Source: Neoscytalidium dimidiatum (lineage: Eukaryota; Ascomycota; Dothideomycetes; Botryosphaeriales; Botryosphaeriaceae). From it: 64,000 nt of DNA. Under the pieces are notes generated by a model that saw only the letters and a program-made list of their open reading frames with translations, ran no database searches and had not been told where the DNA came from. Location: positions 1,240,001 to 1,304,000 of the forward strand of contig CM074701.1 of NCBI GenBank assembly GCA_037367355.1. The letters run 5' to 3'. Shown here in pieces: positions 47,033 through 57,749 of the stretch (the first letter of the stretch is position 1; each line of letters starts with the position of its first letter). Both the position numbers and the translations under genes were made by a program.

Positions 47033-47818
47033 ATGCACGCCTCCGCAACTCTCTTCGCTGCCGGCGCTATGGTCGCCACTGTTGCTGCCCACGGTCACGT
47101 CAACGAGATCACGGTCAACGGCAAGAGCTTCCAGGGCTACGACCCCAGCTTCGCCTACCAGAACCCTCCCCCCGACATTCCTGGCTGGACCGCCCAGAAC
47201 CTTGACAACGGCTTCGTTGAGCCCAACTCCTTCAGCTCCGCCGACATCATCTGCCACAAGCAGGCCACCCCCGGCAAGGCCTACGTCGAGGCTGCTGCTG
47301 GTGACGAGCTCCAGCTCCACTGGAACACTTGGCCCGACTCGCACAAGGGCCCCGTCATCGACTACATCGCCAGCTGCGCCGGCGAGTGCACCAGCGTTGA
47401 CAAGACCTCGCTGAGCTTCGTCAAGTTCCAGGCCAAGGGTCTCATTTCTGGCAGCTCCCCCGGTACCTGGGCCACTGATGACCTGATCTCCAACAACTTC
47501 ACGCACACGACTACTCTGCCCGCTAGCCTTGCCCCGGGCAACTACGTCCTGCGTCACGAGATCATTGCTCTCCACTCGGCCGGCCAGGAGAACGGCGCCC
47601 AGGCCTACCCCCAGTGCATCAACCTCAAGGTCACTGGCTCCGGCAGCACCGAGATCTCGGGCGGCGTGAAGGCCACCGCTTTCTACACCCCGACCGACCC
47701 CGGTATCAAGTTCAACCTCTACACCACCTTCAGCAGCTACCCCATGCCCGGCCCTGAGCTCTGGTCGGCCGCTGCCTCCAAGCTCCGCCGCCACGTCCGT
47801 GACTTCCGTCTCTGGTAA
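47033..47818 (+). CDS. AA9 lytic polysaccharide monooxygenase
   Basis: A single exon encodes 261 residues. A 19-residue signal peptide (MHASATLFAAGAMVATVAA) ends exactly before His20 in HGHVNEI. The mature N-terminal histidine is therefore the first half of the copper histidine brace. The second brace histidine lies in PDSHKGPVIDY (about 104). LRHEIIALHSAGQENGAQAYPQC supplies the outer-sphere His/Gln and the axial Tyr near 192. This is the full AA9 (formerly GH61) active site. The enzyme cleaves cellulose or related glucans oxidatively, using peroxide or oxygen plus a reductant. No carbohydrate-binding module is present. The C-terminus ends soon after the catalytic domain in a basic stretch (KLRRHVRDFRLW). 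C-ending codon bias suggests high expression. Confidence 0.96.
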   Translation: MHASATLFAAGAMVATVAAHGHVNEITVNGKSFQGYDPSFAYQNPPPDIPGWTAQNLDNGFVEPNSFSSADIICHKQATPGKAYVEAAAGDELQLHWNTWPDSHKGPVIDYIASCAGECTSVDKTSLSFVKFQAKGLISGSSPGTWATDDLISNNFTHTTTLPASLAPGNYVLRHEIIALHSAGQENGAQAYPQCINLKVTGSGSTEISGGVKATAFYTPTDPGIKFNLYTTFSSYPMPGPELWSAAASKLRRHVRDFRLW

Positions 47819-50800
47819 ACGGCTCCTTCTGTCTATTATCTGTCAACATTTGCGAAAGCAGCTTATTGTGAATACTTTTAAGTTGAAAGAGAAGGGGATT
47901 GTGGGGGGGAAGTGGAGGATTGTGAAGCGGTGGTTTTTTCTGAGAGAGAATTTGTTCTGGGAAGAAGAGCGGATCTTGCGGCAGTTGAGCGGTGTTTCGA
48001 CTTCGCAATATTCTCTTTTCTTCATACCATTTCTTGTACCTACTTAGTTTCGCTGCTGAGCAATGCGATTCCGGTGCTCCAAAATTGTTGTTCCATTCGA
48101 CTACCGACTACTGTGACATGTTTCGTTTCTGTCGCAAACCGGCGGCTTCCTCTACAGCCTGAAGAGAGATGCACAGGACACTCACTCCCTTATACTTCAA
48201 ACTAAACTTGTTTTACTTCACAGCAATACTGTGGGCATATATGACGGTGTATTATACCCACCTTCAGACACAAAACGCAAACGTCTTGGCACCAGGAAGG
48301 CAAGCAGCGTCAGTCGTGACGAGTGTTTTGAGTTAAGGTTATGGTGCCCGCACTTGGCCCAAACACAGCCTTCCCGGCAGGTCGCCTTATCTTACCTTCG
48401 CTGCGCTGCGCTGCGCACGCCATTCAGGTCCCGGTCCCCTCTTTCTTTTTTTTTTTATTCCGCCTTGCCCGTCATCGCACTCGCAGGTATTCGATTCGGA
48501 ACCTGTCACTACGCATGTGGGTAAAACGAGCAAGCTAACAACGTCGTGCTTTAGGCACTACAGACCACGGAGAAGGCCGACGATATTTCTGATGAAGAAA
48601 GATTTTGATGCAGATTGCGATGACGTTTAGACCTAGAGATTAGGCCGGGATCAGGACCGCCTGCTTCATTCCGCAGGCATGTACATACATGGCTGTCTCT
48701 CTCCGTGTCCCCAATCTCTGCATGACCGCCGTCCTTCTTGAGCGTACCGTAGATACAACTGGGCGTAGATGAGAACCCGGAGACGAGAGGTAGCTGGATG
48801 GCGTTCCAGCCACCTGTCCCTGCCGATCCGGAACAGAGCGAGAGGGACAGACGGCCGCTAGGACGGAGTGCGGGGCGTTTGCGCCTTGCAAACGTTGCAG
48901 GTAGGTGGGCGGGCGTGTACCTACATGTCGTCTTGCCCGTGGCGTGTCGGACTAGCGACGCCACCGACGACCCTGTCTTCCCCACCCCTTCGCCAACGGC
49001 GGGATTGGCGTGTTCGAGACTCTTCTCCCCCGGCAGGAGAGCTACCTGTGTTCCGGGCTTTGCGCGGAGATAGCTGTAGGGTCATGATCTCTCGTATCTC
49101 ACTTCGACGATTCGTCGTTTCTTCTCGATTTGTTTCTACATGCCTATTGCGTCCTTTGGAGTTCTGGAGTCGCGAGACGTATTTTGTTGTTTTTTAATTC
49201 TCACGTGGCCGCATCGCCAAGCGTTCCAAGCCGCGGAGGCTTGAATCGTTCGACCGTTCATGTTTCATTTCAAGAACGATTCTCTTGGCCAAGAACAAAA
49301 CGAGAAAAAAAAAACATGATGGAGCCCAGAAGTGGATATCCGAGCTGTGAGGTTTGGGATGGCTCGTCGTCACGGCGGGCCGTCGATGCGAGCGTGGTGG
49401 TGGGTTTGCCGAGATCTTAGAAAGGTCAGCATCGCCCATGCGAATGTGTTGCCAGTGTCCTTTTTGGTGGTAGCGACCATGATCCCATTGACATCATTGC
49501 ACGTGTGCTCTTGGCGCTGACGATGTGGGATGATGTGTTTCCTGCGAGAGTGGGAGCTGCATGAACGATTTATTTTGTCCAATATTCCACGGCACGCATG
49601 TTCCCGGTGCGCCTGTGAGATCGGAGATGAAGGCTTCATTGGCGGCGGAGACGTCAGCGATATTCGAGCGGTGCGGTCTGGTGGCCAATTGGGCTACTCT
49701 CTTCATCAAAGCGGGTGAATGTTCATCTCGGCCGGCAGTCTGGGAGAGGCTGTAACGAGGCATCTGGTAAGCCATCCACTTTCAGGAACTCAGGCAAGCG
49801 TGCATGGCATGAAAAAACCGGCAAGCTTCGGCATCCGTAGCGCTCTTCCAACCGCATCCATTTCCGCCTCATCTCACCTCGCTCACCTTTCAGTCACGCC
49901 CTCCCGTCCCGCCATTACCCGTACCCTACCGCCGACCGCCCCGCCCACGTCTCCCAGACCTCATATTTTCCATTTACCCATCTCGCGCCAGAATCCTCGC
50001 TCCTGCCTTCCTGCCTCAGGCATCCGAGCACCTCTCTCCACATTCAAGTCCGAACGCGGAACCTTGAAACCCATGCGGCGCACTGAAGGACCACGCACGT
50101 CGTCCGACGTTCCTGACCCGCGCCTCCGGTAGCGAGGAAGAAGGCAGGCAAAGCGAACAGGCAGTTGACTGGGGGACGAGGCCCGAAAGATGGTCCGGCC
50201 TTGGGAGGCGATCCGCGTTGGGTGGCCTTGAAGCCGCCGCGTCGGAAATTGCCCCGTGCGGCGCGGTGCCCCTTCTCTCCCGCCCCCGGCGTGGCGGGAG
50301 CAGTATACAGTACTACGGACCGGAAAGCAGAGGAGGGGGCGGAACTGGAAGGGAGGTTTTTTTTTCTTCTTTTTTTTTTTTTTTTTTTAAAGGGGGTTGC
50401 CTTGCGCAACGGATGGAGGTTAGGCGCGGGTCCTCTTTGGTGCGATGCTGAAGTGTGTGCGCGCGCGCGCGCTCTCCAGGCGGATGCGAGCGGAGACGCG
50501 CGAGGCGGGATAAGGCGGGCACAGATCGTGTGGGTGTGGCGAGAGGCGAGGGAAGCGGAGGTGTGCGGACGGAGTGCATGAGTTTCGTTCCATGCGAGAG
50601 CGGGTTGCCGATAAAGTCATGGAGGAGTGGACTCTCACAGTTGCAGAGCGGCAAGGGAAGTTTTGAGCGGCGCGCTCAGGCGCGCGTCGAAACGCGTCAG
50701 GAGTGATGCCTGACGCAGGCTGGGGGCAGGAGGGGTCAGTGCCAGTGATCGCGGGACACGTGCGGAGACTGCGCTGCGAGTTGGTCGAGTAGATGCAACT

Positions 50801-53800
50801 CTGAAACGCCTGGCAAACGTTCTGCAGTTGGCGCGCGCAAACTCCCGACGCATGAATGATGGGCACTGCAGCTACCGCTTGGGGGAGGACCAGAAGCTTC
50901 GCTCCGGCTGAGTTCGTGGATGAGACGTGTGTGGCCTTGATGATGCCTCCACTGGTGTTGGGCGATGGTTGGAAATTATGCTGCTATTCCGTGTTGACGT
51001 AAGTATAACCTTCCGCTGCACCGATTTCAGGCCAATTAAGCTCTCATCTGTAGCAGGGACTGACACCGTCAGGGATGGCACGATTTCTATCAACTATGGG
51101 AGATAAAGGCGGGAAATGTTGCGTGTCGGTAACTGATTTGGAAGGCCGAATGAATCTACATCACCTTTATGCCTTTACCCGTGGAAAAATGAAAAAAAAA
51201 AAATACTATCTTAAAGAGACACATCCGTCCCAAAATGCAAAGAAAGATTCCATGATAGAGGTTTGGTAAAAGGCTCGAAGAGGGACTGATCTTGTAGAAC
51301 TTCTATTTGGCTGGGATATTTCGACCCCTGGCATCACTGTCTTCGATGATCAGAACAACCACTCTACAATGCACACGGGGGAATCATGCAGCCTTTTTTT
51401 TTTTTTTTTCTGAAGGAATCTGCTTGTATTGAAGACATAATTGCGACAACGGACGGGATACCATCACAATGATCGTACGAGATTTAGAGAATGAGGGCCC
51501 CTGCAGCAATGACTGCTAGATATCTGGGCTATCTCACATGTCTAGACAGCGCAGAGGACTGTAAGGTATATGAAGAGTATTTGAGAGGCGCCGATGTTAG
51601 TCACATCTTCATGCGTCTGTCCAATTGGGATTCTATCTGTCGGCAAATCCTAATTTTGAACCTCATCAAATTCCTCTACCTGAAATTATTCCAATGCAAA
51701 GACAGACTCCAATCAGGTACATTCTTCTTTATCGGATCTGTATTTCATACTGAGATCGGGAAAGTGCACATGTTTAGACTTAGGCGTAGCCAACTTTTCC
51801 CGACAAATAGTGCTAGCTTCTTTATCGATCGTGTCGCGGTCTTGATGCGGTGAGAATTCTTCTGTCGCTGCGCCTTTCATGACTCATAGTCTTGCATCTT
51901 GCATATAGTCAATCCAATTTATCTGGGGTAGTCTGTATCGTGGTATTAGAAATGTTACTTTGTCCACATATTGCACCTTGGAAAAGTGCGAGTTAGAAGG
52001 CCCTGCTCATTTGGCTTTTGCTCTTCACCAGTAGCGACAGCAATGTCGGCAATAGCGTTGGAGCGTCGCACATTCTGCTCAGTTTCAAGTAATCCAGAGC
52101 CACCTGTGGACTTTTTCCGGAATTTCTCCGGATTACAAACGATGTTAGGCAAGGTGCCGAAAGAGATACATGAGGGAACGAAAATTCCAGAGCGGAATGC
52201 CTAAGACCGCAATTTAGCCCAACAAACAGTAGAGCAATCGATTCTGCCGCGAGAACGAGTGTCGCAAGAACATAGACTGAGAAACGAGCTGTTTCTTGCC
52301 ATCAAATTAGTGAAGTGAAACACATAAAATCTCGTACACTTAACCGCATGCAATGAAGACGCGGATATATATTGCAAGGAAACTGTAACGAATGCAGCCC
52401 CTGACCATTAATTGGTTACTTAGCGTCACTCACAGAACACTTACAGTTTCATGAGAGAGCTGGGAATAATAAGAGTACCTTGACGGGCAAATGGGATCGC
52501 AATTCGTGCCGTAAGATCTCGAACTTTCCTAGTTGGGCTGCTGGAGTGGCCTTGCTGGAAAATCATCTGTCCAGGATGAATCGATAGGCAGATTCAGCGA
52601 CAGGAGATTCATGATTGGTGAATGCGGCAGAATCGTTACGAGTTCTATAATAATTCAAGATCGCATAAAACCCACGTTAATTAGAAGAGAGAGCCATCTT
52701 AGGAAAATTCCCGTATCCGAGGTTGAGACAAGAAGCAGCACTACAGCATTAACTCTAGCTTTGTATTACCTCTTGTGTGGGACAGCTTGTTGTCGTTGGC
52801 CAGCCCGTGATGCATAAATAAGATGACATGAAAGTGACTGAAGAGTGCTTATAAAGTATACTGTAGATCAGCGAAGGGAACCGGCATATGATTCTTGTGA
52901 CTGCATTATGATAATGGGAGACCTGCACTCCTGGCCAATGATGAGCTGCGGGAATTATAATTGGACGTTGTAGTTTTATCTGCGCTGCTCCAAGATTTTC
53001 TTGAAGCACGTGTGGCCGCCGGTTCTAATCTCGTGCGTCCATCCACATATGCCCAGTAGCTCGAACAATTCATGGTACACACTAAAAACCTAGTCCTCCT
53101 GCGAAGAACCTCGAACATGGCCGCGCAAAGCTAGATCGATACTCGAACCTTTCCTCTTCGGGCCACGGCTTGACCTCATTAAGAATTTGGAACATAAGTA
53201 CGCCGAGAGGAAGGACCGTGACAATTGGAAGACGATCCAGCGTTGCGGCTGGTTGTTTTGGAGCTACTTGAGATTTGTCTTGTTGGTGGGTTACGAGGAG
53301 GAGCGCTCGTTGGCGGCGCTGCTCTCTGCGCCTTCTGTTCTTGGCCAGCGTCGCGATTCGCGAGCTGTTGAAGGCTGGTATCCCTGGGAATAAGACTGCC
53401 AGGCGATTCTGTAGGAGATAACTTCCTTATGGATGAAAGGAGAATCTCTCGTACGTTCTCAGCGTGTACTCCAATCCCTGGTTCTCTTGTACTCCGGGTC
53501 GCCGTGGCTTGGTGTCGCGTCGAGGGGTTCGTCTCGAGCGCTTGGAAGGTAGAGGTTTACGGGATGCGAAAGCGGATCTGGCTAGCCAAGGGCTTGCGGG
53601 CTCGCGAAGATCGCGAGGACCCGTAGGCTGTTTCTCGGCTTGCTGTAGGATGAGGTTATGGTAACCTGTAGCTGTGCAACCGCAGTCCATGTCCTGATCT
53701 ATACTTCAGCGACCATTGAAACACCGTCTATAATTTTTCCATCCCTATTATTATAGCGCTCCTCTCTAGTAGTCGCAAACTCAAGGCTGAGAAGCACATG

Positions 53801-54193
53801 CCAGTAGACAGCGTCATGCAGTTAGAGGAGCAGCTGCTCTAGACTGCGCAAGAGCGTGGCAAGGTTTGTTCGCTGCTGAAGGGTCATTGTTCATGGACTA
53901 GTGATGGGAAATGGCAGAGTCTGAGGACAGGCTGGTACGCGTAGAGATCTTGTGGTGACGTACTATCTTACTGACTTAGAGAACAATTAGTAGGTGAATG
54001 GAAGAAATATATTAGCTCGAATGTGACCGTGTATTAACCAGAGAGGAGGCCACGACTTCATAATGTACTACCCGCTAGCAATCTAGAGATTGCCATAACC
54101 CTACCAATAATCAACAACACCATAGCATCTTCCGTCCGCCACTTGTTTCTATCTTGTAACCACCAGATGATTATGGTCTCCCCATGTAGCCAG
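47819..54193. other. 6.4-kb gene-poor stretch with homopolymers and relics
   Basis: No intact gene is recognised in this long interval. The left third is mixed GC and has T-runs of 19 bp (50370..50388) and 15 bp (51395..51409). From about 51000 to 54000 the sequence is AT-richer and frames are short. Plus-strand fragments at 53090-53400 and around 53770-53850 read as degenerate coiled-coil pieces with repeated KNLEH. A 120-residue frame at 51491..51853 is unrecognised. It may be an old repeat or gene graveyard, or hold a non-coding transcript, which the sequence cannot tell. Confidence 0.5.
50370..50388 (+). repeat. Poly-T run (19 bp)
   Basis: An uninterrupted run of 19 thymines is preceded by a T-rich segment with two interruptions. 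Seen directly. Homopolymer length is prone to sequencing error. Confidence 0.85.
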
Positions 54194-55044
54194 CTACTTC
54201 TTCGGGTCCTTGGTCGGGTCCTTGGGCTTCTGGGAGAGCGGCTGCTTCTCGTCGTCCTCAGAGAGATCGCGCTTGGTGAAGGGGCCGCTGGTAGCCTGCT
54301 GGTCCTGGTTGTTGTTGTTGTTGTTATTGATGCCACCCTGGTTAGAGTCGAACAAGAAGGCCGAGCCGTTGCCGCCAGGCGGGAGAGTGGCGTAAGCCTG
54401 GGGATGAACCGGAGCTCCGAAGGCGGGACGGCCGAAGGCAGGACGACCGAAGGAGCTGAAACCGGCGAAATGGCCTGAGAAAGGTTGAGAGGGCGCAGTG
54501 GCGAGGCTGTTGGCTTCGCGAAGCTGACGGAGGAGGCGGTCGCGTTCTTCAGTCAGGGTATCAACCTGCTCGCGCAGGGTGTTGTTAATCTCACGTGCAG
54601 CGTTGTGCTGACCACGGACCTGCTGAAGAAGCGAGTCGATATCGTTGTGGCTCACGAGCTGAGAGGGGTGCTCGACATGGGTACGCTCAGTCGAAGACTG
54701 ATCGACTTCGCTGTTGTGGTTGCCGTGGGTGCGAGGGCAAGGCTGGCCGAGATGGTTCTGGGTGCGGCAGAAGGTGCACTTCCTAGTGCAGTTCTCCCAA
54801 GAGCCGTGCGAAGCTTGGCCACAGCGGCGGCAAATGTCGTTGTTGAGCTGACTAGGGGAGACATCAGTTCCTACTGCCGAGTGTGGAAAAAGACTTATAC
54901 TTACGGGTTGGTAGTCTTGTGACCACTGTTGCCATCGCCGTTGTTGGGTTTATGAGGAGGCTTGCCTCCACCACCGCTGGCGGCTTGGTAGTGACGACGG
55001 TAAGGGTGGCCCGAAGCCGCGTGGTGTTTCTTCCTGTAAGGCAT
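54194..55044 (-). CDS. Zinc-knuckle and coiled-coil protein, unrecognised
   Basis: Exons 55044..54905 and 54851..54194 encode 265 residues. The 53-bp intron (GTAAGT donor, CCCTAG acceptor) brings the basic N-terminus MPYRKKHH into frame with the rest. Two cysteine/histidine modules follow: C54-x2-C57-x4-H62-x5-C68 and C72-x2-C75-x4-H80-x4-C85. The second is an exact CCHC zinc knuckle, the first has one extra residue. An amphipathic heptad region (IDSLLQQVRGQ to LLRQLREAN, about 120-160) is a likely coiled coil. Then comes a Phe/Gly/Pro-rich segment (FGRPAFGRPAFG), a run of seven Asn and an acidic-basic tail. The layout suggests an RNA-binding, self-associating protein of low complexity. I recognise no named family. 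Confidence 0.68.
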
Positions 55045-56285
55045 AGTCGAGCGTTCTTATGCGGCGTCAAAGGCTGAAAGTTAGAGGAAGTGTATTCGGA
55101 GCCAGCGAGCTTGTACTGCCGTGGTGGAGAGGAAGAGCGTAAATTTGGTGTGTGTGCGAGAGAAATATTGGCGGTGCTGGGTCGGCAAATGAGCAGGTGC
55201 ACTGTCTCGCGCGGTGATTGAGCTGGTGCAGCTAGTCAGTTTTGTCCTATAGCTCGAGTGAATGTGCTGGCTGTACGGACGTAGAATCTACTACCGGTAA
55301 ATCTGAATAATATGATAAAGAATGCAAACAATTGTCCAGACTCTAAAGCTCAACCAGCGTAATCAAAATGCACTCTTAGAGTGCCGTTTGAGCTACCTAG
55401 AGCTCAGTCGGACTGAACAATCTTGCGTTACCGCACTGTTAAGTTGGCCCGTTGGTTCTGCTCCACAACTCCTTGTATACTCTTGCTACGCGCCTCTAGA
55501 CCTCAGCAGTTATTGAATCAGTCTCCAAGAACTTGAAAATTCTTTAATCATGATTGAGAAAGTACCTATGGAACTCGTTGGAATACCTTCATTGCTGAAA
55601 AAGCTCTTGAGTGGTTTGTGTGGCAGAGCTAGAAGTTATTCCTGTTGAAGGGAGCAAAATAATTGTGATAAGATAGGAGTTCGCCGTCACAACGGCGTCA
55701 ACCAGTCTACAGTTAAAGAGATTGCTTTCAATTTGGTCGGCCATTCGGTTATTCGTTTATAGATCTTATTCAGGTAAGCCGCCCGATAAAGGTGCCGTCT
55801 TCGTCATATCGTATATTGGGCCGGATAATTGGTCCAGTCTTCAATTTGAGCAGCTTGTGCTGGGATGGGTGTTGCAATGTTATACGAGAGCAACTGAGGC
55901 CAATGGACCATTGCTCTGACATCCTACATTTGCGTAAATTCAGCGACTTCAACTGATGGAAGCTTATACTAGAGACAGATGTTACGTGATTGATTATACG
56001 CTAACGTCGAGTAAGGCCAGCGGGAGTATTCCTAGTACCGAATCTAGAGAATAAGGCTTTGATGTTTTCTAAATAGATTCCGCAATGAGAAATGGTTGTA
56101 GAAGGCATGTAGAGAGAATACCTGAGCTGCTGCGTAGGACCCTGCATACCCACCAACAGTAGTTGTTTGCACCTACCTTTCCTCATCTTTTACTTCTCCA
56201 GCGACGTCGTCTCCACCACATCGTAAGTGCCTCCCCGGAACAGACTTCTCTGAAGAACACAGACTGAAAGGCGCCTGATAGACGC
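55045..56285. other. Intergenic, AT-rich
   Basis: Short frames only (for example 55722-55919), none recognised. The zinc-knuckle gene promoter must lie in the first few hundred bases. Confidence 0.45.
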
Positions 56286-56843
56286 ATGTCCACAATGGCG
56301 ACGAACAACGACAAGAAGAAGCCTCCGAAGAACGGTCACGGTCATCGCGGCCACGGCGCCGCCGCTTCTCGTCCTCCTCTCCTTGGTTCTTCTCCTACCC
56401 GTATTCCTCCGCCTCCTCCCTACGATCCTCCAGTGTCCACTTGGCAGCCGCCCGAGCCAGCCCACCCTAATATCCGCAAGTCCCACCATCCTCCGACCTG
56501 ATTTAGAAACACACATTGACAAGTATCAGCGCCCAATTGGCAGCTCCGCCTGCTGCGTCCCCCGAAACCCGCCGGATTCAACAACCCCAACGAGCAGGAC
56601 CTGGCCAAAGCCGCAGCACTGTGCACGCTGCCCCCCAAGCAGTTCGAGAAGGAGTTAGAAAGCTGGCCAAAGTCACTCACCGGTGTGATGGACGAGGCGA
56701 CACTCAGGTACATCTACCTGGCATACGCGTTCTGGCCGAAGTACGGGAAGCCGCTCATGCCGTACGCGCGCGCCCCGAAGAATGACGGTGAGAAGGACGA
56801 TGATATGAGCCAAGATGAGGATCATGAGAACGCGTATGCTTAA
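56286..56843 (+). CDS. Small conserved-looking orphan protein (model uncertain)
   Basis: My best model joins 56286..56400 and 56530..56843 (142 residues). The first part is Lys/Gly/His-rich (MSTMATNNDKKKPPKNGHG). The second has a compact, well-composed segment, PAGFNNPNEQDLAKAAAL, LPPKQFEKELESWPKSL and LRYIYLAYAFWPKYGKPL, then an acidic tail. An intron is needed because stop codons separate the two parts. The donor GTATTC and acceptor TATCAG keep the phase, but the donor is weak and other choices are possible. The aromatic, amphipathic second part looks like real protein. I do not recognise it. Confidence 0.42.
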
Positions 56844-57258
56844 GGGGCGGATTGGCTGTTGGGGGAGGTGTTTTCTCGGCTTTTCGGTCTGGTCGGTTTG
56901 GTTGGTTTGTGGAACAACGGATGCCTGCGCCCCCCTTCCCCCGCCCCCCTTGCATAAGAGATGTCTCCGAGCGTGCAGAAAATGCGCGACCGTGCCTGCT
57001 TATTTTCAACTCTTCCTTAATGCTCAACGGTCGGGTGGAGATGTGGCATCAAAACGTTCACAAGCGGATTTTGGCAGCTGCGGCGCCGACGCCTCGACGG
57101 TACGTGCGTACCTTTTCCCACATGCTGTTCGAAGGACACCGGGCGGCTATACTGCATCTGAAATAGTACACTCAATGAGATCGTTCAACGATATCATTAA
57201 TGCTCACGTTTGGACGCCTGCTTTGACTCCGCACACGGCAGTTCAAAAGATTGTCGAT

Positions 57259-57603
57259 ATGTCGTCCCACCGTGACTCCGTTAGCTGGCGAAGCAATGCA
57301 ACTGACTCCGAGGATCGTAGAGCATTTGCGACGGGCCTGTTGGTTGGGACGACAGTGGGCGTCGGTGGCACTATACTTTTCGGGAAGGCATTCGCCGTGA
57401 CTCCTCTCCTGTACGCCTACTACAGGTACAGAAAGATCATGAGCGCACGTGGCCAGCGTTCACAAGACCACATGCGACATACGCAAGACAGCCAGACTGG
57501 AGGCATTGCAAATCAAGCAAATGATTATGCGAAATGGGGCAAGAGCAAGGTACTTGAAACTATTCGGAAAGAGATCAAGAAGGGTGATAAAGAGGACAAA
57601 TAA
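57259..57603 (+). CDS. Small single-pass membrane protein, unrecognised
   Basis: The open frame continues upstream without a stop, but the part before 57259 reads like leader sequence, so I start at MSSHRDSVSW (114 residues). An ATG at 57175 would add 28 residues. A hydrophobic, glycine-rich segment (FATGLLVGTTVGVGGTILFG, about residues 25-50) is followed by a Tyr/Arg-rich YAYYRYRKI and a charged tail ending KKGDKEDK. It looks like a small organelle-membrane protein. No family is recognised. Confidence 0.45.
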   Translation: MSSHRDSVSWRSNATDSEDRRAFATGLLVGTTVGVGGTILFGKAFAVTPLLYAYYRYRKIMSARGQRSQDHMRHTQDSQTGGIANQANDYAKWGKSKVLETIRKEIKKGDKEDK

Positions 57604-57749
57604 TAGTAGTCGCCTTTGAAGGGCCGGATAGCGACCGTGTGGCTTCAGATGGGCAGATTGCTAGGGCGGAATAGGAGCGGCCTGGTGGAAATGTAAAGGA
57701 TCGAATTGTATTCACAAGGGGAGTTAACCCACCTCGAGCTGTATATTAA

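Noticed and set aside
47024..47794. 256-residue frame antisense to the AA9 LPMO
   Set aside because: A codon-bias shadow. The sense strand has a full AA9 active site and signal peptide.
56815..57258. N-terminal extension of the small membrane protein frame
   Set aside because: It overlaps the end of the 142-residue gene in another frame, and its composition is not protein-like.
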